From: Leeuwenhoekiella blandensis MED217
GTDB taxonomy: Bacteria; Bacteroidota; Bacteroidia; Flavobacteriales; Flavobacteriaceae
Length of the DNA stretch: 64,000 bases
Reading direction: 5' to 3'
Assembly: GCF_000152985.1 (NCBI RefSeq)
Contig: NZ_CH672395.1
Coordinates: forward strand, 769,778 to 833,777
Positions 7,650 to 16,893 of the stretch are shown here, in pieces. The notes below the pieces were generated by a model that was not told where the DNA came from, made no database searches, and saw only the letters and a list, made by a program, of their open reading frames with translations. The translations under genes and the position numbers were made by a program. Within the stretch, counting starts at the first letter, position 1; the number at the start of each line of letters is the position of its first letter.

Positions 7650-9026
7650 ATGATGAAAACTAAACTGACATTACTTTTTATAGCCCTTGTGGGAGCTGTA
7701 AACTTCGTAAGCGCTCAAGCGACTGAAGAATGCATCACCACAATGTCTATATTTTCAGAACACGCAAAAGTTAAAAACTACGATGCGGCTTATGAACCAT
7801 TTATGAAACTGCGTAAAGACTGTCCTACCACGTCTTACGCTCTTTACCAATATGGAGAGCGCATTCTTCACTATAAAATTGAAAACTCGTCTGGTGCAGA
7901 GCAAAAAGCATTTCTTGATGATTTAAAGAAATTATATAAAGAGAAAAAAACACACTTCGCAAGTAAAGCCAAAGAAGGTGATGATATCGCTGATGTTGCG
8001 CTTGTGATGAACGAAAATAAAATTGGTACTGCTCAAGAGCAATATGCAATGTTTAATGAAGCTTGGGAGACTGATAAGGAAACTTTCAATAATGCAAAGG
8101 GTCTTTATGTATATTTCAACTTGGCTGTAGAATTGCAGGAAGCAGGTGCGATCGAATTGCAAGAAGTATTTGATCTTTATGATGCATTGCAAACAAAAAT
8201 AACTGATGTTCAAAACAATTATGCAGAGCGTCTTCAGAAGATTTTGGAGAAAAAAGAAGCAGGTACAGCTTTAACTTCTCAGGAAAAACGCGTAGAGCAG
8301 GTTTCTGAAGTTAACCTTTCTAACTATTCAAAAATTTCTGCAGGTATCAATCAGAAATTAGGAGCTCTTGCAGATTGTGATCGTTTGATTCCTTTCTATG
8401 AGGCAGATTATGAAGCTAAGAAAAATGATGTTGCTTGGGTAAGAGGTGCAGCTGGTCGTCTTGTTGCTAAAGAGTGTACAGATAGTGAATTGTTTGTGAC
8501 ACTTGTAGAGCAGTTAAACACTTTAGAGCCTTCAGCAAAAACTTCTTTCTACTTAGGTCGTCTTGCTGAGCAAAGAGGTGAGGATGCTAAAGCTATCGAG
8601 TATTATGAAGAGTCTGCAGAGCGTCAAACAGAGCCTGCTGAAAAAGCTAAAGTATACTATAGACTTGGGGAAAACTTTAGAGAAAAAGGAAGCTACGGTA
8701 GAGCTCGTGGTTACTACCAGAAAGCGGTGGCAGCACAGCCTTCTATGGGTATTGTTTACTTGAGAATTGCAGATATGTATGCTAAAAGCGCTAACAGCTG
8801 TGGAGACTCTGTTTTCAACAAAAGAGCGATCTACTGGTTAGCAGCAGATATGGCTGAGCGTGCAGGTCGTATAGACCCTTCGCTATCTAGTACAGCACAA
8901 AAAACTGCAGCAGCATATAGAGGTCTTGCTCCTGATAGAACAATGATTTTTAATGCAGGTAATGCAGGTCAACGTATTACTTTTAACTGTTGGGTAGGCG
9001 GTAGTGTAACCGTACCGAATCTATAG
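7650..9026 (+). CDS. Secreted TPR-repeat protein
   Basis: About 458 residues. I chose the adjacent ATGs at 7650/7653 because the signal peptide (KTKLTLLFIALVGAVNFVSA) follows at once; a longer frame from 7557 would overlap the upstream gene and put untypical sequence before the signal. The protein is helical, rich in Ala, Glu and Lys, and holds tetratricopeptide-like units in the C-terminal half: FYLGRLAEQRGEDAKAIEYY, then YYRLGENFREKGSYGRARGYY, then IVYLRIADMYAKS. Such proteins mediate protein contacts in the periplasm or at the outer membrane. Its stop codon overlaps the GTG start of lptC. Confidence 0.78.
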   Translation: MMKTKLTLLFIALVGAVNFVSAQATEECITTMSIFSEHAKVKNYDAAYEPFMKLRKDCPTTSYALYQYGERILHYKIENSSGAEQKAFLDDLKKLYKEKKTHFASKAKEGDDIADVALVMNENKIGTAQEQYAMFNEAWETDKETFNNAKGLYVYFNLAVELQEAGAIELQEVFDLYDALQTKITDVQNNYAERLQKILEKKEAGTALTSQEKRVEQVSEVNLSNYSKISAGINQKLGALADCDRLIPFYEADYEAKKNDVAWVRGAAGRLVAKECTDSELFVTLVEQLNTLEPSAKTSFYLGRLAEQRGEDAKAIEYYEESAERQTEPAEKAKVYYRLGENFREKGSYGRARGYYQKAVAAQPSMGIVYLRIADMYAKSANSCGDSVFNKRAIYWLAADMAERAGRIDPSLSSTAQKTAAAYRGLAPDRTMIFNAGNAGQRITFNCWVGGSVTVPNL

Positions 9027-9616
9027 TGCGTATAAAATCAAGACATATAATCTTAAACTTAGTCACAGCATTTGCTGTGACTTTGTTTTTTAGCTGCGGG
9101 AATGACACCGGCGAGATTCAAAAGTTCAATCAGCGCTCAGAAGGTCCTTCGGCAGAAGGAGAAGGTGTGCTTTTAAAGTATACCGATTCAGGTAAGGTTG
9201 TGGCGACATTAAAAACTCCACTCATTATCGAGTATGGCTTGGTAGATTTTCCTTATGAAGAGTTTCCTCAAGGTGTATCGGTGACGTTTATAGATGATAA
9301 TCAAAAGGAGAATTATGTCACTTCTGACTATGCGATACGTTATAAACGTACTAATTTGATTGATCTGCGCAAAAATGTGGTGTTGATCACCAGCGACTCT
9401 ACGCGGCTTGATGCTTCACAATTGTATTGGGATCAAAAAAACAAATGGGTTTTTACAGATAAACCCTATACCATAAAGTTTCCTGACGATTCTTATAATA
9501 ATGGAGACTTGTTTGACAGCAGTGAAGACTTCAAAAATTTTATATCTTTAGATAATCAAGCCCGTATGTATGTGAGTGAAACTGCTACAGCGGCACCTAA
9601 TGATAGTATACAATAA
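9026..9616 (+). CDS. lptC: LPS export ABC transporter periplasmic protein LptC
   Basis: 196 residues, GTG start in a TAGTG overlap with the TPR gene. The N-terminus is a lipoprotein signal with lipobox FFSCG (Cys24), so this LptC is probably lipid-anchored rather than held by a transmembrane helix as in E. coli. The OstA-like beta-jellyroll region follows (EGVLLKYTDSGKVVATL, then YEEFPQGVSVTFID, YVTSDYAIRYKRTNLIDLRKNVV). LptC passes LPS from LptB2FG to the LptA bridge; none of those genes is in the window, but lptE is at 46837-47355. Confidence 0.85.
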   Translation: MRIKSRHIILNLVTAFAVTLFFSCGNDTGEIQKFNQRSEGPSAEGEGVLLKYTDSGKVVATLKTPLIIEYGLVDFPYEEFPQGVSVTFIDDNQKENYVTSDYAIRYKRTNLIDLRKNVVLITSDSTRLDASQLYWDQKNKWVFTDKPYTIKFPDDSYNNGDLFDSSEDFKNFISLDNQARMYVSETATAAPNDSIQ

Positions 9617-9810
9617 TGTCAAAATATTTTAAATACTTCGAGTACGCTTACTTATTTTTTGCAGCCCTATTTTTATTTGAGGCTTTCAGAATTTGGGGGA
9701 CAGAGCGTAATAAAGCCTATGTGTTTCTGTTTTTTGTGGCAGTAGCAATAGGAATGTATTTTTTCAAACGCAGGTTTAGGAAAAAATACGAGCAACGCAA
9801 CCAGAATTAA
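9616..9810 (+). CDS. Small membrane protein (uncharacterised, 64 aa)
   Basis: Two predicted transmembrane helices (about 10-24 and 34-49) followed by a basic tail FKRRFRKKYEQRNQN. Its ATG shares a base with the lptC stop, and the next gene starts 3 bp after it, so it is part of the operon. The strict packing supports a real gene. No function can be assigned. Confidence 0.7.
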   Translation: MSKYFKYFEYAYLFFAALFLFEAFRIWGTERNKAYVFLFFVAVAIGMYFFKRRFRKKYEQRNQN

Positions 9811-9813
9811 TTT

Positions 9814-11100
9814 ATGGAGACCGAGATTCTCATAATCATTGTTTCTTTAATTCTTTCGGCGTTCTTTTCTGGGATGGAGATCGCCTATGTTTCTTCAAAT
9901 AAAATTCATATTGAAATAGAGAAGAAACAAAATGATCTTATAGCAAAAGTACTTACCAAGCTTACTGAAAAGCCTTCCAAATTCATCGCTACCATGCTGG
10001 TGGGGAATAATCTGGCGCTTGTGGTTTATGCCTATTATATGGGCGGTTTATTGCAAACCTGGGTTGAAGGCGCAGATTTTGGTTACCCATGGCTGACTAA
10101 TTTTTTTGTGGAATTCAGCCTGCTTACGCAAACCTTGATTTCTACACTTGTGGTGCTGATTACTGCAGAATTTCTCCCTAAAGTGTTTTTTCAGATTTAT
10201 GCAAATTCGTTGCTAAAGGTCTTTGCCGTGCCGGCTTATCTTTTTTATGTAGCCTTCAGTTTGATCTCTTCTTTTATTATCTGGATTTCAGATAAAGTGC
10301 TGAAGAAATTCTTTAAGACCGAAGGAGACGAGGTGCAATTGGCATTTACCAAAGTTGAACTAGGAAATTATATAACCGAACAAATAGAGTCGGTTGAAAC
10401 CAATGAAGAGCTGGATTCTGAGATTCAGATCTTTCAAAATGCATTGGAATTTTCAGAAGTAAAATCCAGAGAAGTGATGATTCCGCGCACCGAGATCGTG
10501 GCGGTGGAGAAGGAGGAATCATTAGATGCGCTTAATGCGATGTTTACCGAAACCGGTCTTTCAAAAATTTTGATCTTTCAGGATTCTATTGATGATATTG
10601 TAGGATATGTGCACTCGTTTGAGCTGTTTAAAAAACCACAGAGTATCACCGATGTTTTGCGACCTGTGATTTTTGTGCCCGAAACTATGCTCGTTAAAGA
10701 TGTGCTGAACGTCTTGATCAAAAAACGTAAAAGTATTGCCGTAGTTATAGATGAATATGGCGGTACTAGCGGGATGATGACGGTTGAAGATATTGTAGAA
10801 GAATTATTTGGGGAGATTGAAGACGAGCATGATAGTGTTGTCTTGATCGAAGAAGAAGTTGCAGAAGGCGTTTATAAATTTTCGGCACGTCTTGAAGTCG
10901 ATTACATCAATGAAACGTATAAGTTAGAACTTCCTGAAGATGAGAACTATGAAACCTTGGGCGGACTCATTGTTAATCATACCGAAGGTATTCCTGAAGA
11001 GAACGACGTCGTCGATATAGAAGGCTATCAATTTCATATTATTCAAACTTCAAATACCAAGATAGAATTGGTGCAGGTGCGCGTTGTAGAAAACGACTAA
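9814..11100 (+). CDS. CNNM/CorC-family protein (hemolysin-like, DUF21 + CBS pair + CorC_HlyC)
   Basis: 428 residues. The N-terminal DUF21 membrane domain has about four helices (SLILSAFFSGMEIAYVSSN at the start, then TMLVGNNLALVVYAYY). Residues 210-330 hold paired CBS domains (SREVMIPRTEIVAVE, then KSIAVVIDEYGGTSGMMTVEDIVEELFGEIEDEHD), and a C-terminal transporter-associated domain ends in the EGIPEENDVVDIEGYQF segment. The family includes Mg2+ exporters/transport regulators and the gliding-associated GldE of flavobacteria. Whether this copy is GldE cannot be decided from the sequence alone, so no symbol is given. Confidence 0.88.
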   Translation: METEILIIIVSLILSAFFSGMEIAYVSSNKIHIEIEKKQNDLIAKVLTKLTEKPSKFIATMLVGNNLALVVYAYYMGGLLQTWVEGADFGYPWLTNFFVEFSLLTQTLISTLVVLITAEFLPKVFFQIYANSLLKVFAVPAYLFYVAFSLISSFIIWISDKVLKKFFKTEGDEVQLAFTKVELGNYITEQIESVETNEELDSEIQIFQNALEFSEVKSREVMIPRTEIVAVEKEESLDALNAMFTETGLSKILIFQDSIDDIVGYVHSFELFKKPQSITDVLRPVIFVPETMLVKDVLNVLIKKRKSIAVVIDEYGGTSGMMTVEDIVEELFGEIEDEHDSVVLIEEEVAEGVYKFSARLEVDYINETYKLELPEDENYETLGGLIVNHTEGIPEENDVVDIEGYQFHIIQTSNTKIELVQVRVVEND

Positions 11101-11208
11101 AATGCGGTACTAATTTCCTTTAACATTACTTTTTATTTTGGCGATTTTAGATTTTATTTTTTCATTTAAAATGGTATTTTCGCCCACTATTTGACAAACA
11201 CATAAAAA

Positions 11209-13332
11209 ATGGCAGTTTTAAACAAAATTAGACAGCGCTCTGTATTTTTAATTGCGATCATCGCTTTGGCATTATTTGCCTTCGTATTGGCTGATGTATT
11301 TAAAAACGGAGGTTTTTCTACAGAAAAGTCTCAGAGAGTTCTAGGATCTGTAAACGATACAGATATTGAGCAACAAGAATTTGCACAATTAGTAGACCAG
11401 CAGACAGCGCGTTACGGTAATAATATTACAAATACACAAGCGGTTAATGCAGCTTGGGAGCAAGAAGTGAGTCGTATCATTCTTGACGAGCAGTATGAAG
11501 AGTTAGGAATTAGTATCGAGCAAGACCGTATTAATGATTTGCTTAAAGAAGCACTACAAACCGATCCTAATTTTCAGAATGAAAACGGAGTTTTTAGTGA
11601 GCAAAAATTAAAAGAATACATCGCGACATTGAAGTCTACAAATCCGCAGATGTATCAGCAGTGGGTTGCTTACGAGCAGCAGCTGGCAAAAAATGAGCAA
11701 CGTCAAATCTATTTCAGCTTGATTAAAGCAGGTTTAAACACAAGCTTTAAAGAAGGTCAAATGGCTTTTGAAATGGAAAATAACCTGCGTGATCTAGAAT
11801 ACGTGCAAGTGCCTTACACTTCTATTCCTGATGAAGAGGTTTCTGTGTCAAAAGAAGAAATTACTGCATACATCAAAGAACATTCAAATGAATTTCAAAC
11901 TGAAGCTGCCCGTAACATTCGTTATGTGAAATTCAATGAAGATCCTACTTTAAAAGATGAAGAAGCGGTAAAAGAAAGTCTGACGCAATTACTTGAAAAA
12001 CGAGTTGAATATACTGCGGCTACAAAAACTAACGATACGGTTGCAGGATTAGCAACAACTACAAATCCTGAAGATTTTGTAAACGAATATTCAGATGAGC
12101 GTTATACTGATGCATATTTATTCAAGAACGAATTGCCTTCTGCAGCTGCAGATGAACTTTGGGCTCTTGATGAAGGAGCGGTTTACGGTCCTTACAAAGA
12201 CGGCGAAACCTTTAAAATTTCAAAAGTTGTTGCGGTAACTCAAATTCCTGATTCCGTTCAATCATCGCACATTTTATTAACCTATCAAGGTCTTGCTAAT
12301 GCAGGAGCGCAAACACGTACTAAGGCAGAAGCAAAAGCACTTGCTGATAGTCTTGCAGGTGTGATCAAAGCTGCTCCATCTAAATTAGCAGACTTAGCTC
12401 CTGAGTTTTCAGCTGATGGAAGCAAAGAAAAAGGTGGTGATTTAGGTTACGCGACAAAAGGTCGTTTTGTAAAACCTTTCAACGATTTCATTTTTGACGG
12501 AAAAACCGGAGATGTAGGTGTTGTTGAATCGCGTTTTGGATATCACGTGATCCGCATTACAGATCAAAAGAATGTACAACGTGCGATCAAATTGGCTACG
12601 GTAACTAAAGCTGTGGAGCCTTCTCAGGAAACCATCAATAATGTTTTTAATGAGACTACCAAATTTCAAATGGCAGTTACTGAAGATAAAAACGGTTTTG
12701 ATGATATCGCAAAAGAAGGCGGTTACAATGTACGCCCGGTAAACAACATCAATGCTTTAGATGAAACCTTACCTGGACAAGGAAGCCAGCGTGAAATCAT
12801 CAGATGGGCATTTGATGAAGAGCGCAAGACTGGAGATGTAGAGCGTTTTAATGTTGAAGGTGGTTATTTAGTAGTACAAGTTACCAAGAAGACCGAAAAA
12901 GGTCTGCTTCCTGCAGATGAAGCTTCACCACGTGTGACGCCTGTTTTACGCAATCAAAAGAAAGCAGAACAAATCAAGAAGAACATCAGTGGTTCTGATC
13001 TAAGTGCTATTGCAAGTGCAAACAATACTACTGTTCAAACCTCTCCTGGTGTTAACCTTAAAAATCCAACTCTTGCAGGTTCTGGAACCGAGCCTAAAGT
13101 TGTAGGTAAGGCTTTTGGTCTTGAAGAAGGAGAAGTTTCTGAGCCTATTGAAGGAAATCGCGGAGTATATGTTGTGAAAGTAACTAAGATCACTCCGGCA
13201 CGTGAACTAGATAACTACGCTAGTTTTGCTGTGCAGAAACAAAATGCTGACCGTGCTACTGTTAATATGAGAATAATACAAGCGCTTAAGGATGCAGCAG
13301 AAATTGAAGATAGAAGATCTAACTTTTACTAG
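11209..13332 (+). CDS. PpiD-like peptidylprolyl isomerase / periplasmic chaperone
   Basis: 707 residues, one N-terminal transmembrane helix (SVFLIAIIALALFAFVLADV, about 10-29) with the bulk in the periplasm. A SurA_N-like helical chaperone region comes first, then a parvulin domain (about 350-460: SSHILLTYQG, KEKGGDLGYATKGRFVKPF, GVVESRFGYHVIRITD), then a second, diverged isomerase-like region and a C-terminal helix. This matches PpiD/SurA family folding factors that assist outer-membrane proteins. It lies 108 bp after the CNNM gene and ends at a strong terminator. Confidence 0.9.
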   Translation: MAVLNKIRQRSVFLIAIIALALFAFVLADVFKNGGFSTEKSQRVLGSVNDTDIEQQEFAQLVDQQTARYGNNITNTQAVNAAWEQEVSRIILDEQYEELGISIEQDRINDLLKEALQTDPNFQNENGVFSEQKLKEYIATLKSTNPQMYQQWVAYEQQLAKNEQRQIYFSLIKAGLNTSFKEGQMAFEMENNLRDLEYVQVPYTSIPDEEVSVSKEEITAYIKEHSNEFQTEAARNIRYVKFNEDPTLKDEEAVKESLTQLLEKRVEYTAATKTNDTVAGLATTTNPEDFVNEYSDERYTDAYLFKNELPSAAADELWALDEGAVYGPYKDGETFKISKVVAVTQIPDSVQSSHILLTYQGLANAGAQTRTKAEAKALADSLAGVIKAAPSKLADLAPEFSADGSKEKGGDLGYATKGRFVKPFNDFIFDGKTGDVGVVESRFGYHVIRITDQKNVQRAIKLATVTKAVEPSQETINNVFNETTKFQMAVTEDKNGFDDIAKEGGYNVRPVNNINALDETLPGQGSQREIIRWAFDEERKTGDVERFNVEGGYLVVQVTKKTEKGLLPADEASPRVTPVLRNQKKAEQIKKNISGSDLSAIASANNTTVQTSPGVNLKNPTLAGSGTEPKVVGKAFGLEEGEVSEPIEGNRGVYVVKVTKITPARELDNYASFAVQKQNADRATVNMRIIQALKDAAEIEDRRSNFY

Positions 13333-13355
13333 GAGATACCTATTCTTAATAGTAT

Positions 13356-13390
13356 AAAAAAGCGCCGCACATTTGTGCGGCGCTTTTTTT
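13356..13390. terminator. Bidirectional Rho-independent terminator
   Basis: AAAAAAGCGCCGCAC-ATTT-GTGCGGCGCTTTTTTT: 9 GC-rich pairs flanked by A and T runs, so it can work for the ppiD-like gene (+) and for the mevalonate cluster (-). Repeat R2 abuts it on the right. Confidence 0.93.
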
Positions 13391-13490
13391 ATTGGCATCA
13401 CCAAAGGGTTAAGTAACCCGAGGCTTGCCTAGAAATTGAAAACTCGTTTCCTAGCAATGCCTCCTGGGCCTGCCCCGAGGTAGTTTACGG
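13391..13490 (-). repeat. Dispersed structured repeat, copy R2
   Basis: Second copy of the repeat family. In the sense of the convergent GHMP kinase gene it begins 16 bp after the stop codon and ends at the terminator. Visible pairing: CCTC/GAGG near the start, CTAG(G)AAA/TTTCTAG in the middle, TTGGT/GCCAA (loop GAT) at the end. Blocks shared with the other copies include TTTTCAATTTC and CCCTTTGG. Confidence 0.8.
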
Positions 13491-13506
13491 GAATATGTTC
13501 TAAAGC

Positions 13507-14427
13507 TTAGCCTTTAAAAATCATTTCTTCAAAAGAAAGAATCGTGGTGTAGCCTTTAGCGCTAAAATATTCTTGAGCATCTGCGCCTCCGGTTGCTAAA
13601 ATAAAGTCGCCGCCCCATGCGCCAAGGCTCTTGATGCTTCCTTTAAAATCAGGAAATAATTGTTGCTTGACTGTCGGGATATTTAAAACGGAAGCAATAA
13701 TGCGTTCGTGAGTGTCTATAAGCGCGTTGAAACTAAAAATGCTATCTGTAGTCAATAAAGTTTCTGTAATGCCTGAAATCTTCTGTATAGCCTCTTTTTT
13801 ACGTTCCTCAGGTTGTTTACGGTAATTGGCGATAGCTTCTCTGCTGTTTTGCTTTTTGTTGAGATACACAAAGAAAAGTTGATCGCTAAACTCCGGATAG
13901 AAATTCGTCTGAAAAACTTTAGGAACACCATCTGTGATTTGATACAAGATAGGGCTGTCATTTCCTGCGCAAGCGATATCATAGCCGCTTCCGCCAAAGG
14001 TGAGTTCGAGTAACCTATACGGGTCGACTTCCGCCCACTGCGCAAGCATAAAGATTAAGGTCGAAGAGCTGCCCAATCCCCATTTCTGATTAAATTCTAA
14101 TTGCGTAGTCACCTTTAAATTGGGTTGGTCTTTTAAAAAATCAGGATTGAGTTTTTGAGCGGCCAGTAGTATTTGAAGAAGGCGAACTTCCGGATTTTCT
14201 GAATTTGCTGCCTGTGTTTGTTCAAACATCTTATAATTCAGATGAAAAGTGAACCAAACCTCTCCAGATTCTTTGAGGCCTTCCCAGGTGATCCCTGGGG
14301 TTGTAGTTTCTGATACTGTGAGCTTTTGTCCTTTTTGGGTTGGAATGGCTAGTGCTAAAGCGCCATCCAGAACGAGATACTCTCCGGTGATTAAAAGTTT
14401 TCCGTGGCCATAAAAATGCTGTGGCAT
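13507..14427 (-). CDS. GHMP kinase, GYDIA family (mevalonate pathway)
   Basis: 306 residues. Motifs: GHGKLLITGEYLVLDGA at the N-terminus, ATP-binding GLGSSST (117-123), and GGSGYDIACAG (145-155), which gives the family its name. The Gly-rich C-terminal motif is SLGAWGGDFILATG. GHMP kinases of this group occur in Bacteroidota beside HMG-CoA reductase and probably phosphorylate mevalonate or phosphomevalonate on the way to isopentenyl diphosphate; which of the two is not clear from sequence. The gene is last in the cluster, 1 bp after the serine hydrolase gene, with repeat R2 and the shared terminator downstream. Confidence 0.88.
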   Translation of the reverse strand: MPQHFYGHGKLLITGEYLVLDGALALAIPTQKGQKLTVSETTTPGITWEGLKESGEVWFTFHLNYKMFEQTQAANSENPEVRLLQILLAAQKLNPDFLKDQPNLKVTTQLEFNQKWGLGSSSTLIFMLAQWAEVDPYRLLELTFGGSGYDIACAGNDSPILYQITDGVPKVFQTNFYPEFSDQLFFVYLNKKQNSREAIANYRKQPEERKKEAIQKISGITETLLTTDSIFSFNALIDTHERIIASVLNIPTVKQQLFPDFKGSIKSLGAWGGDFILATGGADAQEYFSAKGYTTILSFEEMIFKG

Positions 14428-14428
14428 A

Positions 14429-15517
14429 TTACTTTATTACAGTTTTGGGATTGTCTGATATGGTTTTTTGAAGCTCATAAAGCGCCTTTACGGCTTCTTG
14501 TGAAGCGGTGTTTGCCATAAGTACAACAGCTATTTTTTTCTCAGGAAAGACAACAGTATGGCAATAATAGGTACCTGTGCTGCCGTCGTGATAACTTAAT
14601 TGTGCGCCGTCTTTAACGATGTTCCCCCAGCCATAAGCATAAGAGGCTTTGCCAAAGTGTAGCGTTTTATAGTCTTCTGATGTTAAGTAGTTGTCAGTGC
14701 CCAGAAGTCCGTTTAAATTCAATTGAATAAACTTGGCATAATCTGCACTGTTCATAGAAAGGTCTCCGGCGCTTGACATATAACTGGGTAATTTGTAGGG
14801 ATGGTTGGGATCGAGCGCAATAAAACTTCCATTTTCTTCAATATGTCCCCAAGGAAACATTTCATTTTCTTTGTTGGGAAAACCTATAAAATAGTCTAGG
14901 TCGAGCTCGTTCATAGTCTCATCAAGAAGTTGTTTGAAGGTCTTTCCGGAAGCTTTCTCTAGCATCAACGCAGCAAGTACATAACCTGCATTTGAATACG
15001 TTCCGGTTTTTGCCGGTGTTTCAGCTAACACAGCTTTGGAGAATGCATAACGTTTTTCTGAAGTAGTGCCTGCAAGGCTGTTGAATTTCGCCAAAGCGGT
15101 ACCTGTTGTATACGGTTTGATCCTGGCGTTATGTGAGAGCAAATCACTTAAAGTAATCGCCTCATAAGCTTTGTCGCTTGAAGCTTTGAGTTCCGGGAAA
15201 AGTTCAAAAAAGGAAGTATCCCAAGTGATGCTATTATTTTCAGAAAGATGCATTGCGATAAAAGAGGTGATAGCTTTCGAATTTGAACCTAAGTGAAATT
15301 TAGCCTCTGGCGTAATACGTTCTTTTTTGGTTGTGCGTACTTTTCCGTTTACGAAAGTGTAGATAGTATCTGGAGTAATCAGATTAACCGAAATTGCAGG
15401 GATCTGATGTTCTTGTTGCGCTTTCTTTATTTGTTCTTGAAAAGCCGTTGAGAATTCCTGACCAAAACAAATCAAGCCGTTTGTAAAAAGAAGTAAAATG
15501 CCTAGCGCCTTTTTCAT
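14429..15517 (-). CDS. Serine hydrolase, class C beta-lactamase/transpeptidase-like
   Basis: 362 residues with a signal peptide (KKALGILLLFTNGLICFGQ). Penicillin-recognising fold: nucleophile motif S78-N-S-K81, Y174-S-N176, and a third-motif equivalent near YHDGSTGTYY. The family includes DD-peptidases, esterases and lactamases; sequence does not settle the substrate. Its position is odd: it lies between HMG-CoA reductase (4-bp overlap) and the GHMP kinase (1-bp gap), so it is translated with isoprenoid genes although it is exported. Confidence 0.88.
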   Translation of the reverse strand: MKKALGILLLFTNGLICFGQEFSTAFQEQIKKAQQEHQIPAISVNLITPDTIYTFVNGKVRTTKKERITPEAKFHLGSNSKAITSFIAMHLSENNSITWDTSFFELFPELKASSDKAYEAITLSDLLSHNARIKPYTTGTALAKFNSLAGTTSEKRYAFSKAVLAETPAKTGTYSNAGYVLAALMLEKASGKTFKQLLDETMNELDLDYFIGFPNKENEMFPWGHIEENGSFIALDPNHPYKLPSYMSSAGDLSMNSADYAKFIQLNLNGLLGTDNYLTSEDYKTLHFGKASYAYGWGNIVKDGAQLSYHDGSTGTYYCHTVVFPEKKIAVVLMANTASQEAVKALYELQKTISDNPKTVIK

Positions 15518-16842
15518 GCGTTTTCAGATTTGCGCAAGTCTGCCAAAAAATGATTTACAGCACTGTGACTTACTTTGTGTGTCTTAAAGTAATGAATTGC
15601 CATCTTTTTTTCTTCTTCTGAAGCGTCAAATTGATTCAGGATATTCATCAAATGCATTTTCATATGCCCTTTTTGAATTCCGGTCGTCGTCAAAGACTTT
15701 ACAGCACCAAAGTTTTGTGCAAGGCCAGCCACTGCGATGATTTCCATCAATTGCGGAGCACTCGGATTACCCAGCATTTCAAGATTCAGTTTTACTAAAG
15801 GATGCAATTTTGTGAGTCCGCCCACGGTTCCCAATGCCAATGGAATCTCGATCCAAAATTTAAAAATCCCATCTTCAATACTTGCGTGCGTTAAGCTCGA
15901 GTAGCTTCCACCTTTGGCCGCATAGGCGTGAGCAGCTGCTTCAATCGCTCTAAAATCGTTGCCGGTAGCGAGGACTACAGCATCAATGCCATTCATAATC
16001 CCTTTGTTGTGCGTGACTGCGCGATAGGGTTCAACTTCTGCAATGCGCACGGCTTGCACAAATTTGTTTGCAAATACCTCCGGGTCAATTCCGTCTGCTT
16101 CAGAAAGTTCAGAAACCGGGCAGCTTACTTCAGCGCGTACCACGCAACCGGGAACATAATTGCTTAGAATACTCATAACCACGACCATTTCAGCATTTGT
16201 GGTTTTAAAAGAATCTTCGGCATTATAAAGGCGTTGCCAGCTTTCAGCGATCTGCTCAAGACAAGTGTTTATAAAATTGGCACCCATTGCATCAAGCGTT
16301 TCAAATGTGGCGTGCAGTTGATAGTAATGTTCAAGTGAATCGGTCTTATCTACCAGAATAAGATCGGTCAATCCGCCGCCGCGACTTTTCATCGATTGTG
16401 TGTGCGGCTCCAGATCTTCTAGGATTTCATCTTTTACCCGATTAAAAAAGGATAGCAACGCTTTGGTATCTCCGGTATAGGTAAAATGAACCTGGCCTAT
16501 TTTTTCAGTACCTAAAATCCTTGCTTTAAATCCGCCGCGAGACATCCAGAATTTGGCTGCTTTACTCGCTGCTGCGACTACTGAGCTTTCTTCGATCGCC
16601 ATAGGGATCGCAAAACTCTTATTGTTGATCACAAAATTGGGCGCGATCCCTAGCGGAAGATAATAGTTGGAGATGGTGTTTTCTATAAACTCATCGTGTA
16701 ACTGCTGCAATTTTTTATCATCATTCCAATACTGCTTTAATATAGTCGAAGCATTGGGGTTGTCTGCTAAGAAGTTTTCAGTCAACCAATTGATCTTTTC
16801 TTCCTTTGTTAAACGAGAAAAACCTTGAACGGTACGAGACAT
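15514..16842 (-). CDS. mvaA: Hydroxymethylglutaryl-CoA reductase, class II
   Basis: 442 residues, the length of class II (Pseudomonas mevalonii-type) reductases. Catalytic set visible: Glu84/85 in AIEESSVVAAASKAAKFW, DAMGANFINT (184-193) for the cofactor site, Lys280 in VTHNKGIMNGIDAV, Asp296 in ATGNDFRA, and His393 in QKGHMKMHL on the flap domain. With the GHMP kinase downstream, the biosynthetic direction (HMG-CoA to mevalonate) is more likely than the degradative one often written in annotations of this class. First gene of a three-gene operon; repeat R3 lies 51 bp upstream. Confidence 0.93.
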   Translation of the reverse strand: MSRTVQGFSRLTKEEKINWLTENFLADNPNASTILKQYWNDDKKLQQLHDEFIENTISNYYLPLGIAPNFVINNKSFAIPMAIEESSVVAAASKAAKFWMSRGGFKARILGTEKIGQVHFTYTGDTKALLSFFNRVKDEILEDLEPHTQSMKSRGGGLTDLILVDKTDSLEHYYQLHATFETLDAMGANFINTCLEQIAESWQRLYNAEDSFKTTNAEMVVVMSILSNYVPGCVVRAEVSCPVSELSEADGIDPEVFANKFVQAVRIAEVEPYRAVTHNKGIMNGIDAVVLATGNDFRAIEAAAHAYAAKGGSYSSLTHASIEDGIFKFWIEIPLALGTVGGLTKLHPLVKLNLEMLGNPSAPQLMEIIAVAGLAQNFGAVKSLTTTGIQKGHMKMHLMNILNQFDASEEEKKMAIHYFKTHKVSHSAVNHFLADLRKSENA

Positions 16843-16893
16843 AGTCTTAAAAATATTGATAACGCAAGTCTATATTAGGATCTTGTGTGTTTT

